Assembly (NCBI GenBank): GCA_030674155.1
Contig: CM060328.1
Coordinates: 45,354,158 to 45,418,157, forward strand
Origin: Stramonita haemastoma
Lineage: Eukaryota; Mollusca; Gastropoda; Neogastropoda; Muricidae
DNA length: 64,000 nucleotides
Direction: 5' to 3'
How positions within the stretch are numbered: the stretch's first letter is position 1; the number at the start of each line of letters is the position of its first letter. The notes below the pieces were generated by a model. The model was not told the DNA's origin and searched no databases. It saw nothing but the letters and a program-made list of their open reading frames with translations. Below, in pieces: positions 1 through 12,061 of the stretch. The position numbers and the translations under genes are program-made.

Positions 1-36
<36 letters not shown>
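1..36. repeat. (AC)18 microsatellite
   Basis: Pure AC dinucleotide run at the window edge; its true length is unknown because it starts outside the window. Confidence 0.98.
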
Positions 37-37
<1 letters not shown>

Positions 38-39
<2 letters not shown>

Positions 40-1425
40 CGACAGTGCTCTTCTGTTTCTCTTATTTTGATCAGTCCTAGACCATGGTCCAGCCCTCACC
101 GAGTTCGTAGATTGGTGTGATGAGGCCTATCATGAGCTAAATGTTTCTAAAACTAAAGATCTTCCTATTGATTTCAGAAGATCGGAGCACACTTCTGAGA
201 ATACCATCATCCATAATGAAGTTGAAAACGTTTTGAAGTACAAATATCTGGGAACTGTTTTTGACCACAAGTTAAATTGGGATGCTAACACTGACGCCAT
301 TGTCAAAAGGGGCAACAACGTGTGTATTTTCTGAGGAAGCTTAACTCATTTTTTGTCAACAAAAACATTCTTTGTTTTACAAGTCTTCCATAGAGAGCGT
401 TTTAAGTTTTGCTTTCATTTGTTGGTACAATAACCTTAGTATTAAGAACAAGAATGGTCTTCAGAGAATTGTGAGAACCTGCTAAAAAATTATTGGAGAA
501 GAACAAAGAGATCTCAAGTCGTTTTGTAATCAGCAGCTTGTATGCAAAGCAACTGCCATTTTGGCCAATTCCTCCCACGCTCTGTTTTCAGAATTTCAAT
601 TGTTGCCTTCAGGACGCTGTTTCCAATGCCACAACAGCAAAACAAACAGAAAAAGGAATTCCTTTGTGCCAGTAGCTATCTGAGTTCTAAACTCATAATA
701 ACACTGAGTTTTTGTGTGTTTTTTTCACTTCTCTGAATTACCTGACTGCCATCGTTATGTATGTAGCCAATGCATACAGGTGTGCATATACATGCTTATG
801 TACCCATAAAATAAGTATGTCTTATTTTTGGCTTTATTGATTTTTTGAATTGCTTGTAAATTCATGTCTTTCTAGCCAATGGTTTTAAAACATTGCATTT
901 ATTGGTGAGTGGGGGGGGGGGGGGGGGGGGGGTGAGTCTGTGTGTAAATGTGAGTGTGTCACTGTGTGTTTGCTTGTGGTGTGTGTGTGGGTGGGGGGGG
1001 TGTATGTGTAGGGGGGGGGAGCGTGTATGTGTGTGGGGGGGGGGTGGTGGGGTGGGGAGGGGGGAGCGTGTGTGTGTGTGTGTGTGGTGTATGTATGTAT
1101 GTATGTGTATGTATGTATGTATACGTGCGTGTGCGGACGCGTGCGTACAATGCGTAAATAATGGTGATCATATGCCTTTTCTAGTCAATGGTTTTTAAGG
1201 ACATTGTATCTAAACATTGGTGTGTGGTTATGTGTGTTTGTGTGTGTGCGAGCGCGTGCGTAGAGTGTGAGTGTTTTTTGACATTTTTATTTGAAGTTAT
1301 CACGTAATGTCTGAACAAATATGAAATGTAGCTATTTTGTGTCTTTGTTTATGATTTGTATCAATTAATATGTCTGTCAGTATTGTAATTGCCCTTCAGG
1401 GATGATTAAAGTGTTTTTGACTTGA
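38..1425 (+). mobile_element. Non-LTR retrotransposon fragment: RT C-terminus plus 3' UTR
   Basis: The + strand reads as the end of a reverse transcriptase ORF, broken by stops and frameshifts. Recognisable pieces are FVDWCDEAYHELNVSKTK, then LKYKYLGTVFDHKLNWD near 235-285, an SVLSF-type WY segment near 395-430, and a KTNRKRNSFVP tail near 640-670. A long 3' UTR follows, including a 22-G run at 911-932 and TG-rich DNA. It ends in 'cccttcagggatgattaaagtg' and a TTGAC-rich tail near 1425. The same 3' UTR recurs at 26480-27050, which defines the element's 3' end. The clade was not determined; the style fits jockey/CR1-type LINEs of molluscs and fish. The copy is 5'-truncated and dead. Confidence 0.75.
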
Positions 1426-1454
1426 CACACACACAGCACGCACACACTTTAAAG

Positions 1455-1734
1455 TTCTTTTATATCGAGGATAATGGAATAAGCACTCATGTGCTTTTTT
1501 TTTTATATCTAGTCTCCGTGCATGCAGTTTTGTAAATCTTGTCATCTGTTCCAACCGGCACACAATGGCCTACTCTTACGAAAAGCGGAACATGATTTAA
1601 CATGTGCGAAAGATGTTCTGCGTGCGTTCAGACTCGGGGCCTCGGTTTATAGTCTCATCTGAAGGATTTTCGGGGTAGTGGAGTCGGCACTGATGTTGAC
1701 CCCAGGAGAAAAGTACCCTCGAACAGGAATCGAA
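1455..1734 (-). mobile_element. SINE-A copy, truncated at the tRNA-like head
   Basis: The reverse complement carries the SINE-A body: 'ggccccgagtctgaacgcacg', the 'cgtaagagtaggccattgtg' block and a 3' end 'cattatcctcgatataaaaga'. The copy stops just inside the B-box side of the tRNA-derived head ('gaatcgaa'), so the promoter head is missing. Confidence 0.85.
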
Positions 1735-1739
1735 AAAAC

Positions 1740-2440
1740 TCTTTCAAAAGAGGCCATTTGTAGGCCGCTTGGGTTTGCCCTGACCCAGCTAGGCCCCAGC
1801 CTAGTAGGCTAGGACAAAGATACTCAACGGGCTAGGCTAGGGGTAAAATTTCACAGAGCGTTGCAATTCTTGTTAGGCCTTGCCTAGCCTAGCCTAGCTA
1901 GGCATAGGGCTGTCGACTGTGGCCGAGAAGAGTGGTGGAACTGCCTCGCTCTGTGCTGTGACGCTCTGTGTTTGTGCGTGTGTGTGTGTAATGAGTGAGT
2001 TTTCTTTAATTTATTGTACTTTAGTAGATTTGTGGTATTGTAGTTCATTAAAGGGGCCTTTTTGTGACAACCATCTAGGCCTACTGTGCTGATGCCAATC
2101 TTTCCGCGACTGAAATATTACAGCAGGGAGGTTGTTGGAACAGCCATAGGGCCTAGGCCTAGAGGGCCTGCTGCAACAGACATGCGACTTATTAGTGATG
2201 GAATATGATATGAGTATACAGCCTAGTAGGCTACCGTGGCCCCACAATTTGCCGATGACTAGACCAGTTTTATGCAAGTCTGTTTTTCGAGCAAATCTGT
2301 ACATAATCAAAACTAGAAGAAACAATATATTTTCCTGTGGCTACCATTATAAGGATTAGAGGGAAACATGTTAACTGATGTGTGTAGTAGGCTAGGCCTA
2401 GTAGTAAAGTTGTACTACCATTATTTATTATTATTATTAT
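1740..2440. other. TAGGCCTA/CTAGGC-rich stretch, no gene recognised
   Basis: The motif CTAGGC or TAGGCC recurs many times (for example 1781-1812, 1829-1840, 1875-1905, 2077-2085, 2148-2165, 2221-2232, 2388-2402), often as palindromes such as GGCCTAGGCC. No open frame with protein-like composition was found. It lies about 3 kb upstream of the first mapped exon of the + strand gene, so it could hold a promoter or non-coding first exon, but no transcription start can be read from sequence alone. Confidence 0.4.
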
Positions 2441-2758
2441 TTTATTTTTTATTTATTCTTTTACCATAACGAGACTACTACTGCTGCTGCTGCTGCTGAT
2501 TCCACTTTAAGGCAAATAGCCTTTTTGTGAATAAATCATTGAGTTCGAGCCTACTAACTTTACTATTACTGTATTAGTATTACTATTTTCGGTTTTTGCC
2601 TTCAAGTTCCATATGACCTCAGTGGTCGGCAGGACTATCTACATACAAGATAGGATTGTGCTTTTTTTTTTTATATCTTTTCATAGCTGTTATAAGTATT
2701 GAGAGAGAGAAGAGAGAGAGAAGAGAGAGAGAGAGAAAAAGAGTATGAACTCAAAGAA

Positions 2759-2765
<7 letters not shown>

Positions 2766-2811
<46 letters not shown>

Positions 2812-3013
2812 TTATATATATTATTTATCACAGGGCACAAATCCAACATCACTCAGTTCAGAGTGCTAAATTTAGGGCACCCCATCCTTTCACCAAGTCT
2901 AAGTGTGGTCAGTTCCTGCTATAAATAGCACCAGCTGGTCACAGCTGGGCTGGGCTGGGATGGGATAATTTGCAGCTGAGAGGAGTTGAAAGTGGAGAAA
3001 CTGACAGCTGTGG

Positions 3014-3062
<49 letters not shown>

Positions 3063-3100
3063 ATATATATATATGGTATATATGGTGTATACACACATAC

Positions 3101-3175
<75 letters not shown>
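2766..3175. repeat. (TA)n, (TA)n and (CA)n microsatellite cluster
   Basis: There is a TA run at 2766-2806, a second TA run at 3015-3074, and a CA run at 3102-3175, with about 200 bases of unique sequence (2822-3014) between the two TA tracts. A GA tract (2701-2737) precedes them. Open frames here are repeat artefacts. Confidence 0.95.
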
Positions 3176-3177
<2 letters not shown>

Positions 3178-4716
3178 TCAAAAGGTCATGAAAAAGTGGG
3201 CAAAAGGGGTTGAAAATAAAGTAACTGGAAAATTTAAGCTAAGGGAAATTTTTGAAAAGGAACACTTATGTGTAATTATTTTGCGAGTGTAAAAAGATCG
3301 TTTGACTATTAATTTTGGATAAAATAGCATTTGATATCTGATTTAACTGGTTTGTCACAGCTCAGTGATTACAGTCAACTACCTAAATAAGTTAGCTTAG
3401 TGGGTGTCTGTATTAGCAAAAATAGTATTTTTGAAATGATTATATTCATATCAATGTGTATGACCGTATAAAAAAAACTGAAAAAAATTATTAGCCATGG
3501 AATGCTGTTTGTGTGGTAATCAGTGATGTGTGACAACAGTTTTTTTGCAGTTGTCTATCAATATCATGGGATATGATCTACTGTTTTGTGTTCCATGTAA
3601 CACATCATATATGCAGTAAGATCATAGCACAGGATGAATTTATGTGATTTTTTAAAATGAAAACCAGCATATATATGTTGCACTTTTTTATGATGCCAAA
3701 ACACTTAAAAGGACATACTTTGTACACTTGTTTAAAACCTACAATGATCTAGTATGATTTTTTTTTCTCACATAAAACACACCAATTCACATACACTTTT
3801 TACTGACATGTCTTTAGATATGGGGAGAAGCAAGTTATCACCAAAGTGAGGAAAAATTTAATGAAACAATCATATGCAGTAGGCCCCTATTGAGTGTTTT
3901 TTTATTTGAAACATATCAATAACAACTTTTTTTTTTATAAAACAGTTGAATAAACCAGAAGGGTAAGAAATTAATCAGATAACATATTTCATGCAAAAGA
4001 AAATAATTTGAATTACATGACCGACTTCCGTGTGAAGTATAAAACAGACTTAGAGTTAACACAAAAGAATAATTATGAATATTGACAGAGGGAAGTCATT
4101 GATATAATTATGTTTGCATCAATGTCATAGCTACCAGTTCAGCTTGGAATAGGCTACTGGTCTGTTTCTACCAACAGAAAATACCTTTTCCATTTTAAGT
4201 GCTGGAATCCCAACTTCTAGCCTGTAGAACCAGCAGAATAAACCTTCCAGGTGATCCCATAAAACTGTTTTGGAAAAATTTTAAAAAAAGAAAAAAAAAA
4301 TCAACCAAAGAAAAAACCTGAAGAAAAAAAACTGTTTTGAATACATGAATTTTGCTGAATATGATAAAACATTTGGCTGAGCAGCCTTGCTTACAGAGGG
4401 TTGATCAGCAAGGACATGTGCTGTGTGTCTCTCCCAGACTGAAACAGGGCTGGAATATGCTGAACATGACTGCAAACTCTCAGTGTTACTGGGGGAGATT
4501 CTTCCAACCACCTGCAGCCTAAGTGAATATGCTGAACTTGATGCAACTCTCAGTGCTTATGGGAGATTTCTCCAACCAGCCCGCAGCTAAGAAGTGATTG
4601 TATCTATAATCTGTAAATGACTGAACTCTTTTTTAGGGGATTTATCAATTGCTGAGTTCATAAAAATGTATAGAATTTTTGTGTGTGTTGTGTGGTTGCA
4701 TTGCTGCTTTGTGTAT

Positions 4717-4718
<2 letters not shown>
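3176..4718. other. Unique AT-rich DNA, no gene seen
   Basis: About 1.5 kb of AT-rich sequence with stops in all frames. Two similar pieces at 4436-4515 and 4522-4590 ('ctgaa...tgcaaactctcagtg' then 'gggagattcttccaacca') look like an imperfect local duplication of about 85 bp. Confidence 0.5.

Positions 4719-4784
<66 letters not shown>
4719..4784. repeat. (TG)n microsatellite
   Basis: TG run directly abutting the (ATTT)n tail of the SINE-A copy at 4785, so it may have grown from the SINE insertion site. Confidence 0.95.
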
Positions 4785-4811
<27 letters not shown>

Positions 4812-5063
4812 ATCTTTTATATCGAGGATAATGGAATAAGCACTCTTGTGCTTATTTACATCCAGTCCCCGTGTGGATGCAGTTTTGTAAATGTCATCTG
4901 TTCCCACTGGCACACGATGGCCTACTCTTACGAAAAGTGGAACAGGATTTAATGTGTGCGCAAGATGTTTTGCATGCAGTTGCACACGGGTCCTTGGTTT
5001 CAAGTCTCATTCAAAGGACTTTTGGGGAGAGTGGAGTCAGCACTGATGTTAACTCTACGAGAA

Positions 5064-5066
<3 letters not shown>
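4785..5066 (-). mobile_element. SINE-A copy, truncated
   Basis: On the reverse strand it ends in (AAAT)n after 'ttatcctcgatataaaagat'. The body is well preserved, and the copy breaks off at 'gttaactctacgagaaaa', where a TG repeat begins. The tRNA-like head is absent. Confidence 0.85.
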
Positions 5067-5096
<30 letters not shown>

Positions 5097-5103
5097 GTGT
5101 GTG

Positions 5104-5154
<51 letters not shown>

Positions 5155-5260
5155 GGTTTTTCTTGTCATTTGTTGTGGGGGGGGGGGGGTTGTTGTTTTT
5201 GGGGGGTTTGGTTTGGGGGGGGGTGTTGTTTGTTTGTTTATTTGGGGATTTTGTGGGGTT
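5067..5260. repeat. (TG)n followed by G/T-rich DNA
   Basis: A TG run with two interruptions (5067-5151), then G-run rich DNA to about 5240. This polypyrimidine-free stretch directly precedes the 'tttttgcag' acceptor at 5267. Confidence 0.9.
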
Positions 5261-5340
5261 TTTGCAGGGGAAGCCGCCTGAAAACGATCACACAGGACTG
5301 GCAGATCAATCTTGGGGATTGAGCAAGGATCCAGAGGAAA

Positions 5341-5394
5341 ATGTCGAACCCACAGAAACATTCTTTGGACAGTGACTCCGATGCCTCTTCAGAG
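5341..5394 (+). CDS. Exon 1 (start) of the nuclease/NTPase gene
   Basis: An acceptor-like 'tttttgcag' ends at 5267, so a 5' UTR exon probably begins at 5268. ATG at 5341 (context gaggaaaATGTCG, A at -3) opens an 18-codon Ser/Asp-rich reading frame ([18 protein letters not shown]) ending at 5394. The donor is G|GTAAAA. The phase is 0, which matches the phase-0 start of the exon at 9789. This start was chosen because it is the first ATG joined in frame to exon 2. An upstream non-coding exon is implied but not located. Confidence 0.65.
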
Positions 5395-5573
5395 GTAAAA
5401 CTGACATTTTTGGAAAATCTTTTGTGTAAAACGTGCAGTACTGTTACCCACATATCCAGTACATGATTGTGCATACATGATGTAGATGTACATATATACA
5501 ATTTTGTGTGTGTGTGTGTGTGTGTGTGTATACACATTGTAGATGTAGATGTACATATACAATTGTGTGTGTG

Positions 5574-5661
<88 letters not shown>

Positions 5662-6399
5662 CTGTATATGTCTGTGTGTATCTATCTATCTATCTATCCC
5701 TTAGTCTGGCGATCATGGGGGCACCCCTTAAGACTTGACAACCAGTTCCCTCCATTCCTCTCTCAGTTCTGTCTTTCTCAAAGTTTTGTTGAGTTCTAGA
5801 CCTGTCCATTCGCTGATGTTTTCCTCCCATCTCTTCCTTGGACTGCCTCATTTTCTTCCTCCTTGGACAATGCCTTGCAGTATTGTTTTTGCAAGTTCTT
5901 TAGATCTTGTGACATGCCCGTACCATTTAAGTTTACGCTTCTTTACAATTGATAGAAGGTTTTTGTAGGGACCAATGGTTTGCTGGATTCTGTTATGCAC
6001 TTCTTTGTTGCTTATGTGGTCCCTGTAGGAGATGCCAAGGAGTCTCCAGAAGCATCTCATCTCTACCGCCTGTAATCTTCTCTCCAAATCAGCAGTCAGG
6101 GTCCACGATTTACAGGCATACAGGAATATGGATATTCAAATTCAAATTCAAAATACTTTGTCATCTCTAAAACAGAGAAATTCCAGTAGGTTACAAGCCA
6201 TATATAAGAACAAAAACCACGTAAAAATAATATGAATGTAACACAGTATATGTTCTGAATATCAGCACGCACCCATCACAGTACAAAGAGCACCCACAGG
6301 TCAGCAGCACCTCAGCCAGCTGCAAACCCACCCAAGCAAAACCACAAACATTTGTGTGCGCACCAGTATGCCCACGCATCCACACACTCACACATGGCT

Positions 6400-6439
<40 letters not shown>

Positions 6440-6567
6440 ATTAAAAACATTCGCACATATGTGCACGCATTTTAAGACATAAACCATATTGTTATAACAT
6501 ATTGTATGATAAGACAAATACCAATTAAATTTGTAAACTGTTCTATTTAGATATTGAACACAGTCTT

Positions 6568-6662
<95 letters not shown>

Positions 6663-6828
6663 CGAACTGTTATAGCATGTTGTATGATTAAACAAATATC
6701 AAAAAAAAAATTTAATGAATACTTTGTCCACTAAAAAATTTGAATGCAGTTTAGAATGATAAAAGGTAGCCTTTCCTACACTTCAAAATCCCTTTTTTAC
6801 CTGAGCACTGAAACTCACTCTCTCCCCC

Positions 6829-6890
<62 letters not shown>

Positions 6891-9712
6891 GGGAATGGAT
6901 AGCCTAGTGGTCAGAACATTGCGCTGGCAATTTGACGACCCAGGTTCGAGTTCGGTCGAGGAGATTTTTCTCCTGGAGTTAACATCAGTGCTGACTCCAC
7001 TCTCCCCAAAAGTCCTTCGGATGAGACTTTAAACCGAGGCCCTGTGTGCGAATGCACACATAACATCTTGCGCACACATTAAATCCTGTTCCGCTTTTGG
7101 TCAGAGTAGGCCATCGTGTGCCGGTGGGAACAGATGACATTTCCAAAACTGCATACACACAGGGACTGGACATAAAAAAGCACAAGAGTGCTTATTCCAT
7201 TATCCTTGATATAAAAGAATAAATCAAATCAAATCGAAATCAAATCTCTCTCTCTGGCTCACTGTCTTACTATGGGTCAGTTCAGACTTATTGTTATATA
7301 CTTATTAAGCAGCGTAATTGAGGTGGGAATAAAACTATTTTTATATCGCAGAGTTTTAGACTTGGGCACTCTGTAGCGCTTTTGAGATGGGAGAAGTTTG
7401 AAATATTTTGCGAGCACATGAGTACCATCAGTTACAATCTGTCTGTCTCTGTCTCTCACACGGCAGTCATACAAATCATTCAGTTTCATTTGCTCACAGC
7501 CAACAATCGCCACATCTGGTTACAATCCTGTTCAGTACGTTTCTGTTTTTGACAGTGAGGCTTCTGTACCAACACATCAAGGAGAAGGAAAGAACAGACT
7601 CGATAAAACATTGATAAAAATTCTGTAAAACTTTCACGTTTACCTGAAGACTACGGAGCTTTTGCAGGAAAAAGATGGGGGAATGGCATTTTCTATTCAC
7701 AAGATCTGTATTAGCATTAAAATTCAGTTTATCATCAGTACTGGTACCTAGATATTTATATTCATGCACACGTTCAACCATTACACCATCAAAGAAAAGA
7801 TTGGTATAGGTCCAGGGTTTTTACAATATGACAAGGGAGCGCATTAGTCTGATCTTGGAGTTGAGTGAAATGTTTCTATCTTTCCAGATGGTGTTCAGTT
7901 TTGACAGTGCTGTTATTGTCTGTGCAATCCTGCACACTACCTCTGGTTCAGACCCCTTGTCTGATACCATGGCTCCCAAGTACTTGAACTTTGAACTGTT
8001 TCCAGCTTCTGACTGTTGACCCTGATATCAGTGCTGATGCCCTTGGCATTATTGGTAATCAGTTTGGTTTTCTCTGCACTGATTTCCATGCCATATGTTT
8101 TAGAGGCTTGTTCAGGTGTTCTGTTAGGCTGGCAAGCACCTGTTCTGATCCTGCTAGTCTGTCAGTGTCATCTGCGAAGTGGAGGTTTATAATCGTTCTG
8201 CCACCAATGCTGACTGATCCTTTATGGTGTTCCAGTGCATCAGCCATGATTCTCTCAAGGAAGATGTTGAAAAGAGTGGGTGAGAGTAGACAGCCCAGCC
8301 TTACTCCAACTGTTGTTCGAAACCACTCTGCAATGTTGCTGTTGTAGTGTGTGTGTGTATACAAAGTGTTGATGTGCACAAACATGCACACTTGGTATCA
8401 TCCAGTTGAAAATTTCTACCCCACAGTCCTTTTATCTATTTTATTTTATTTATTTTATTTTATACCACTTTATGTCACAGATTTCTCTGTGTGAAATTCA
8501 GGCTGCTCTCTCCGGGGAGAGCGCATGGCCACATGTGCAGCGCCTACCCATTATTTTTTTTTCCCTCAGGGATGGTGTTTAAACACGACACCTGTGTGCA
8601 TGCTGGTTTTTTTTATAATTTTGTCATCTGCTCCTACCGGCACACAATGGCCTGCTCTTCCGAAAGGTGGAATGGGGTTTTAACGTGTGTGCAAGATGTT
8701 CTGCGTGCGTTTGCACACAGGGCCTCGGTTTACAGTCTCATCCGAATGAAAGTCCTGTGCTCAGGTGCATTGCCATCGTGGGACTATGAGAATCTATTGA
8801 CAGACAAAGAGAATTCTAGGGATGGATGAATTGTTCCATAAGAAAAATAAAAGTGATATATAACCAGACTTTGCATACAAGCAGGCAGACACAGATGAAA
8901 AGACATGTTGATAGCTCCAACGACAGACAAACAGATGTACGTCAGAGAAATATGCTTCTGTGGATCAGTGGTCTAGAGGTAATGCGCCTGCCTAGAAAGT
9001 GAAAAGTCTGGGTCGGAAGTGTGCGGCAGTTCATCCTGTTTGGACCCGAAACTTTTCCCCCATCCATTAGACCGAAAGTTGTGGTCTGGATGCTAGTCGT
9101 TCGGATGAGATGATAAACCAAAGTTCCATGTGCTGCACATAGTTATTAAGTACACTTACAAGAACCAACGGCAACAAGAGAGTTGTCCCTGGCAAAATTC
9201 TGCATAAAAGGAGGGGGGCACTCTGATTGGGAAACAAACACAGTTGCAGACAGGGAAAGAAGAAAAAATAATGGGCAGTGCTGCTCTCGTGGTGACACAC
9301 TCGCCATGGGGAGAACGTCCTGAATTTCATGCAGAGAAATCTGCTGACTTTAAGTGGAATGATATGATATAATATATCGATAGGCATATTGAGTTTAAAA
9401 TCGTTATCGGACAAGGTGGGTTTGTGCTTGTATGTTTGCATGTCTGTGCTCAGATCCAGTACTGATTATGTTCACATGTGTGTGTGCGTGCGTGCTTGCG
9501 TGTGTGCATGCACGCACGGGGGAGGGGGGGGCGGGGGGTTTCGCAAATAATCAATTTCTCTGTCTGAAGAGCTTTGATGTGTTTGTTCTGAATATGATAA
9601 TTGTCTTATCTTTAGTTGTCTTGCATTTGCCTGATTTTTCTTTGTGATATAACAACTTTGTATTGAATAGTATATATTTGAATAGAATATGTATATATAT
9701 TATATATATATA

Positions 9713-9766
<54 letters not shown>

Positions 9767-11976
9767 TGTGTGTGTGTGTGTGTTACAGGTTCCCAAAAAG
9801 AAGTTAGCAACTGGCCCTGTCAATCCTGACTGGGTGGCGGCAGTAAAGAAGAGCTACCCAGCACTGCTATCCAGTGCATACTTTGTGCCCCTAGTACATG
9901 AAAATAAGACCAAATACATGAAAGAAAAAGAGTATAGAGAAAAGGGCCAGCCTGCTTTGATTCCCGAGTGTCCAGGTGAAAATCTGATGCAAGATGACCA
10001 TGCTCAACAGACTGTTCTGCATTGTTTCAACCACCTGGCCAAGTCGCAGGTCATGTTTGCCTTGTCGCAGATGAAATTCAAGGCCTTTCCTAAGGGTACC
10101 ATAAAACGCGCAGAGCAGGAGAACCAGCCTAAGATCTGGAATCGGAGCTTGAATGACAAGGAGGGTGAATTTGACAAGAAGAAGGGTAAATCTGACAAGG
10201 AGAATGGTGAATTTGATATCTTGGTCCTACATCGTGACTTGGGTATCCTGGAAACAGAGATAAAATCAGTAGCTATCAAGTATGGCGATGGTGAATGGAA
10301 TGAAAAACAAATCGCAGCAGTGGTTGGGAAGTGCCGGGATGCAGTAAACCAGATTGATGTAAGAAAGACTTGGATCCAGGAGTATTTGTCTGAACTGGGT
10401 CTAACCTGCCGATTGACCATGAGTATATGTTTGCCATATGTTCCCCGATCAAAGCTGAAAAATATACTGGAAATGGGCAAGAACGCTGATTTGAAGAAGG
10501 TATGTGAACAGATTTGGTTCACCGATTTTCAGTGTTGGGGGCCAAAAAACGTTTGCTTTAATTTGTTTGTTTTGTTGCTGTCCCCCCCCCCCCCCCCCCC
10601 CCCCCCCGCATCCCCCACTGTTTAGGTAGTCACATCCAACTTTGGGTATGGTGTTTAAACACAACACCTGTGTTATGTGGGGTTTTTTTTAATGTTATTG
10701 TCTGCTCCTACTGGCACAAAATGGCCTTCACTTCCCAAATGGTAGAAAGGGTTTCTGACGTGTGCACAAGATGTTCTGTGTGCAGTAGCGCATGGGGCCT
10801 TGGTTTATAGTCTCATATGAAGGAGTTTGACATTCTGTTCAATTTTTTTTCGTTACCAAACTGGTGAGAAAGGGCATGGCTGGGAATTGTATATTCTTTA
10901 AGGTTTGGCAGGATTGCTCATTACAATGTTACAATGTTGAAAATACTTTTGTTTTTGTTTCAAGTAGAGCAGGCTTAGTAATTGAAAGTATGAAAGCTTC
11001 ATTGATGGAAAGGCATGTGTGCTCTTGAACTGAAGAATAATTTAAAGGAAAAAACTTTTTATCATACATGTAAAAAAAACAAAAAAAAAAAACAGTTAAC
11101 TGAAATATTCTACAGGCTTGTTCATTGGTGAAAGAATGTTTTAACATGCAGTTTTAAATGAAGACAGTCTTGTAACATCGGAAACTAAAAGATCAAAATG
11201 AACTCCAGTCTGAAAGGAACTTTGGTTTATTATGTTATAAATAATACATTTTTTCTACTTTTGGTGTTTTCAGCACTTGTTAGGTAGTTAGGTAGGTAGT
11301 GTTAGGTAGGTAAGTGTGTGAGCAAGCTAGTGGGTGTTTTTGTGGCCACGTCTATCATCAAGTATATTCGCACCAAAGGAATGGGCATCTCAAGTGATGG
11401 TTTTTCATTCATTCCTCAGCAAGAGCTAGTTCATCAATGGGGAGATTTTGGTGTATGCCACAGGTTTTGACCGCCATTAAAGGTAGCCTAATTCAGATTT
11501 CAGGGATGATGTCTAAACTAAAAATAGCACCCGTGTGCATGTGCTTTTTAAAACTTTGTCATCTATTGTTACTAGCACACAATGACCTGTCTATCTATCC
11601 CTAAGTCTGGCGACCGTGGGGGCACCCCTGAAGACTTGACAACCAGTTCCCTCCATTCCTCTCTCTGTTCTGCCTTTCTCAAAATTTTGTTGAGTCCTAG
11701 GCCTGTCCATTCGCTGATGTCCTCCCATCTCCTCCTTGGTCTGACCTACTCTTTTGAAAGGTTGAACAGGTTTTAATGTTTGCGCATGATGTTTTGCATG
11801 CATTCACACATAGGACCTCAGTTAATTATAGTCTAATCTATAAAGACTTTTGGGGAAGTGGAGTCTGTACTGTATGCTACTACCAAGAGAGAAATCCCCC
11901 AAGTGCATGCCTCAGCTATGGCTTGAACCCAGGCCATTAGATTGTGAGTTTAACACTCTAACCACTAGGATATATA

Positions 11977-12061
<85 letters not shown>

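Noticed and set aside
6891..6960. tRNA gene from A-box/B-box signals (also 16748, 28225, 46911, 58880, 60931)
   Set aside because: No cloverleaf closing stem was seen; the sequences continue as SINE bodies and recur.
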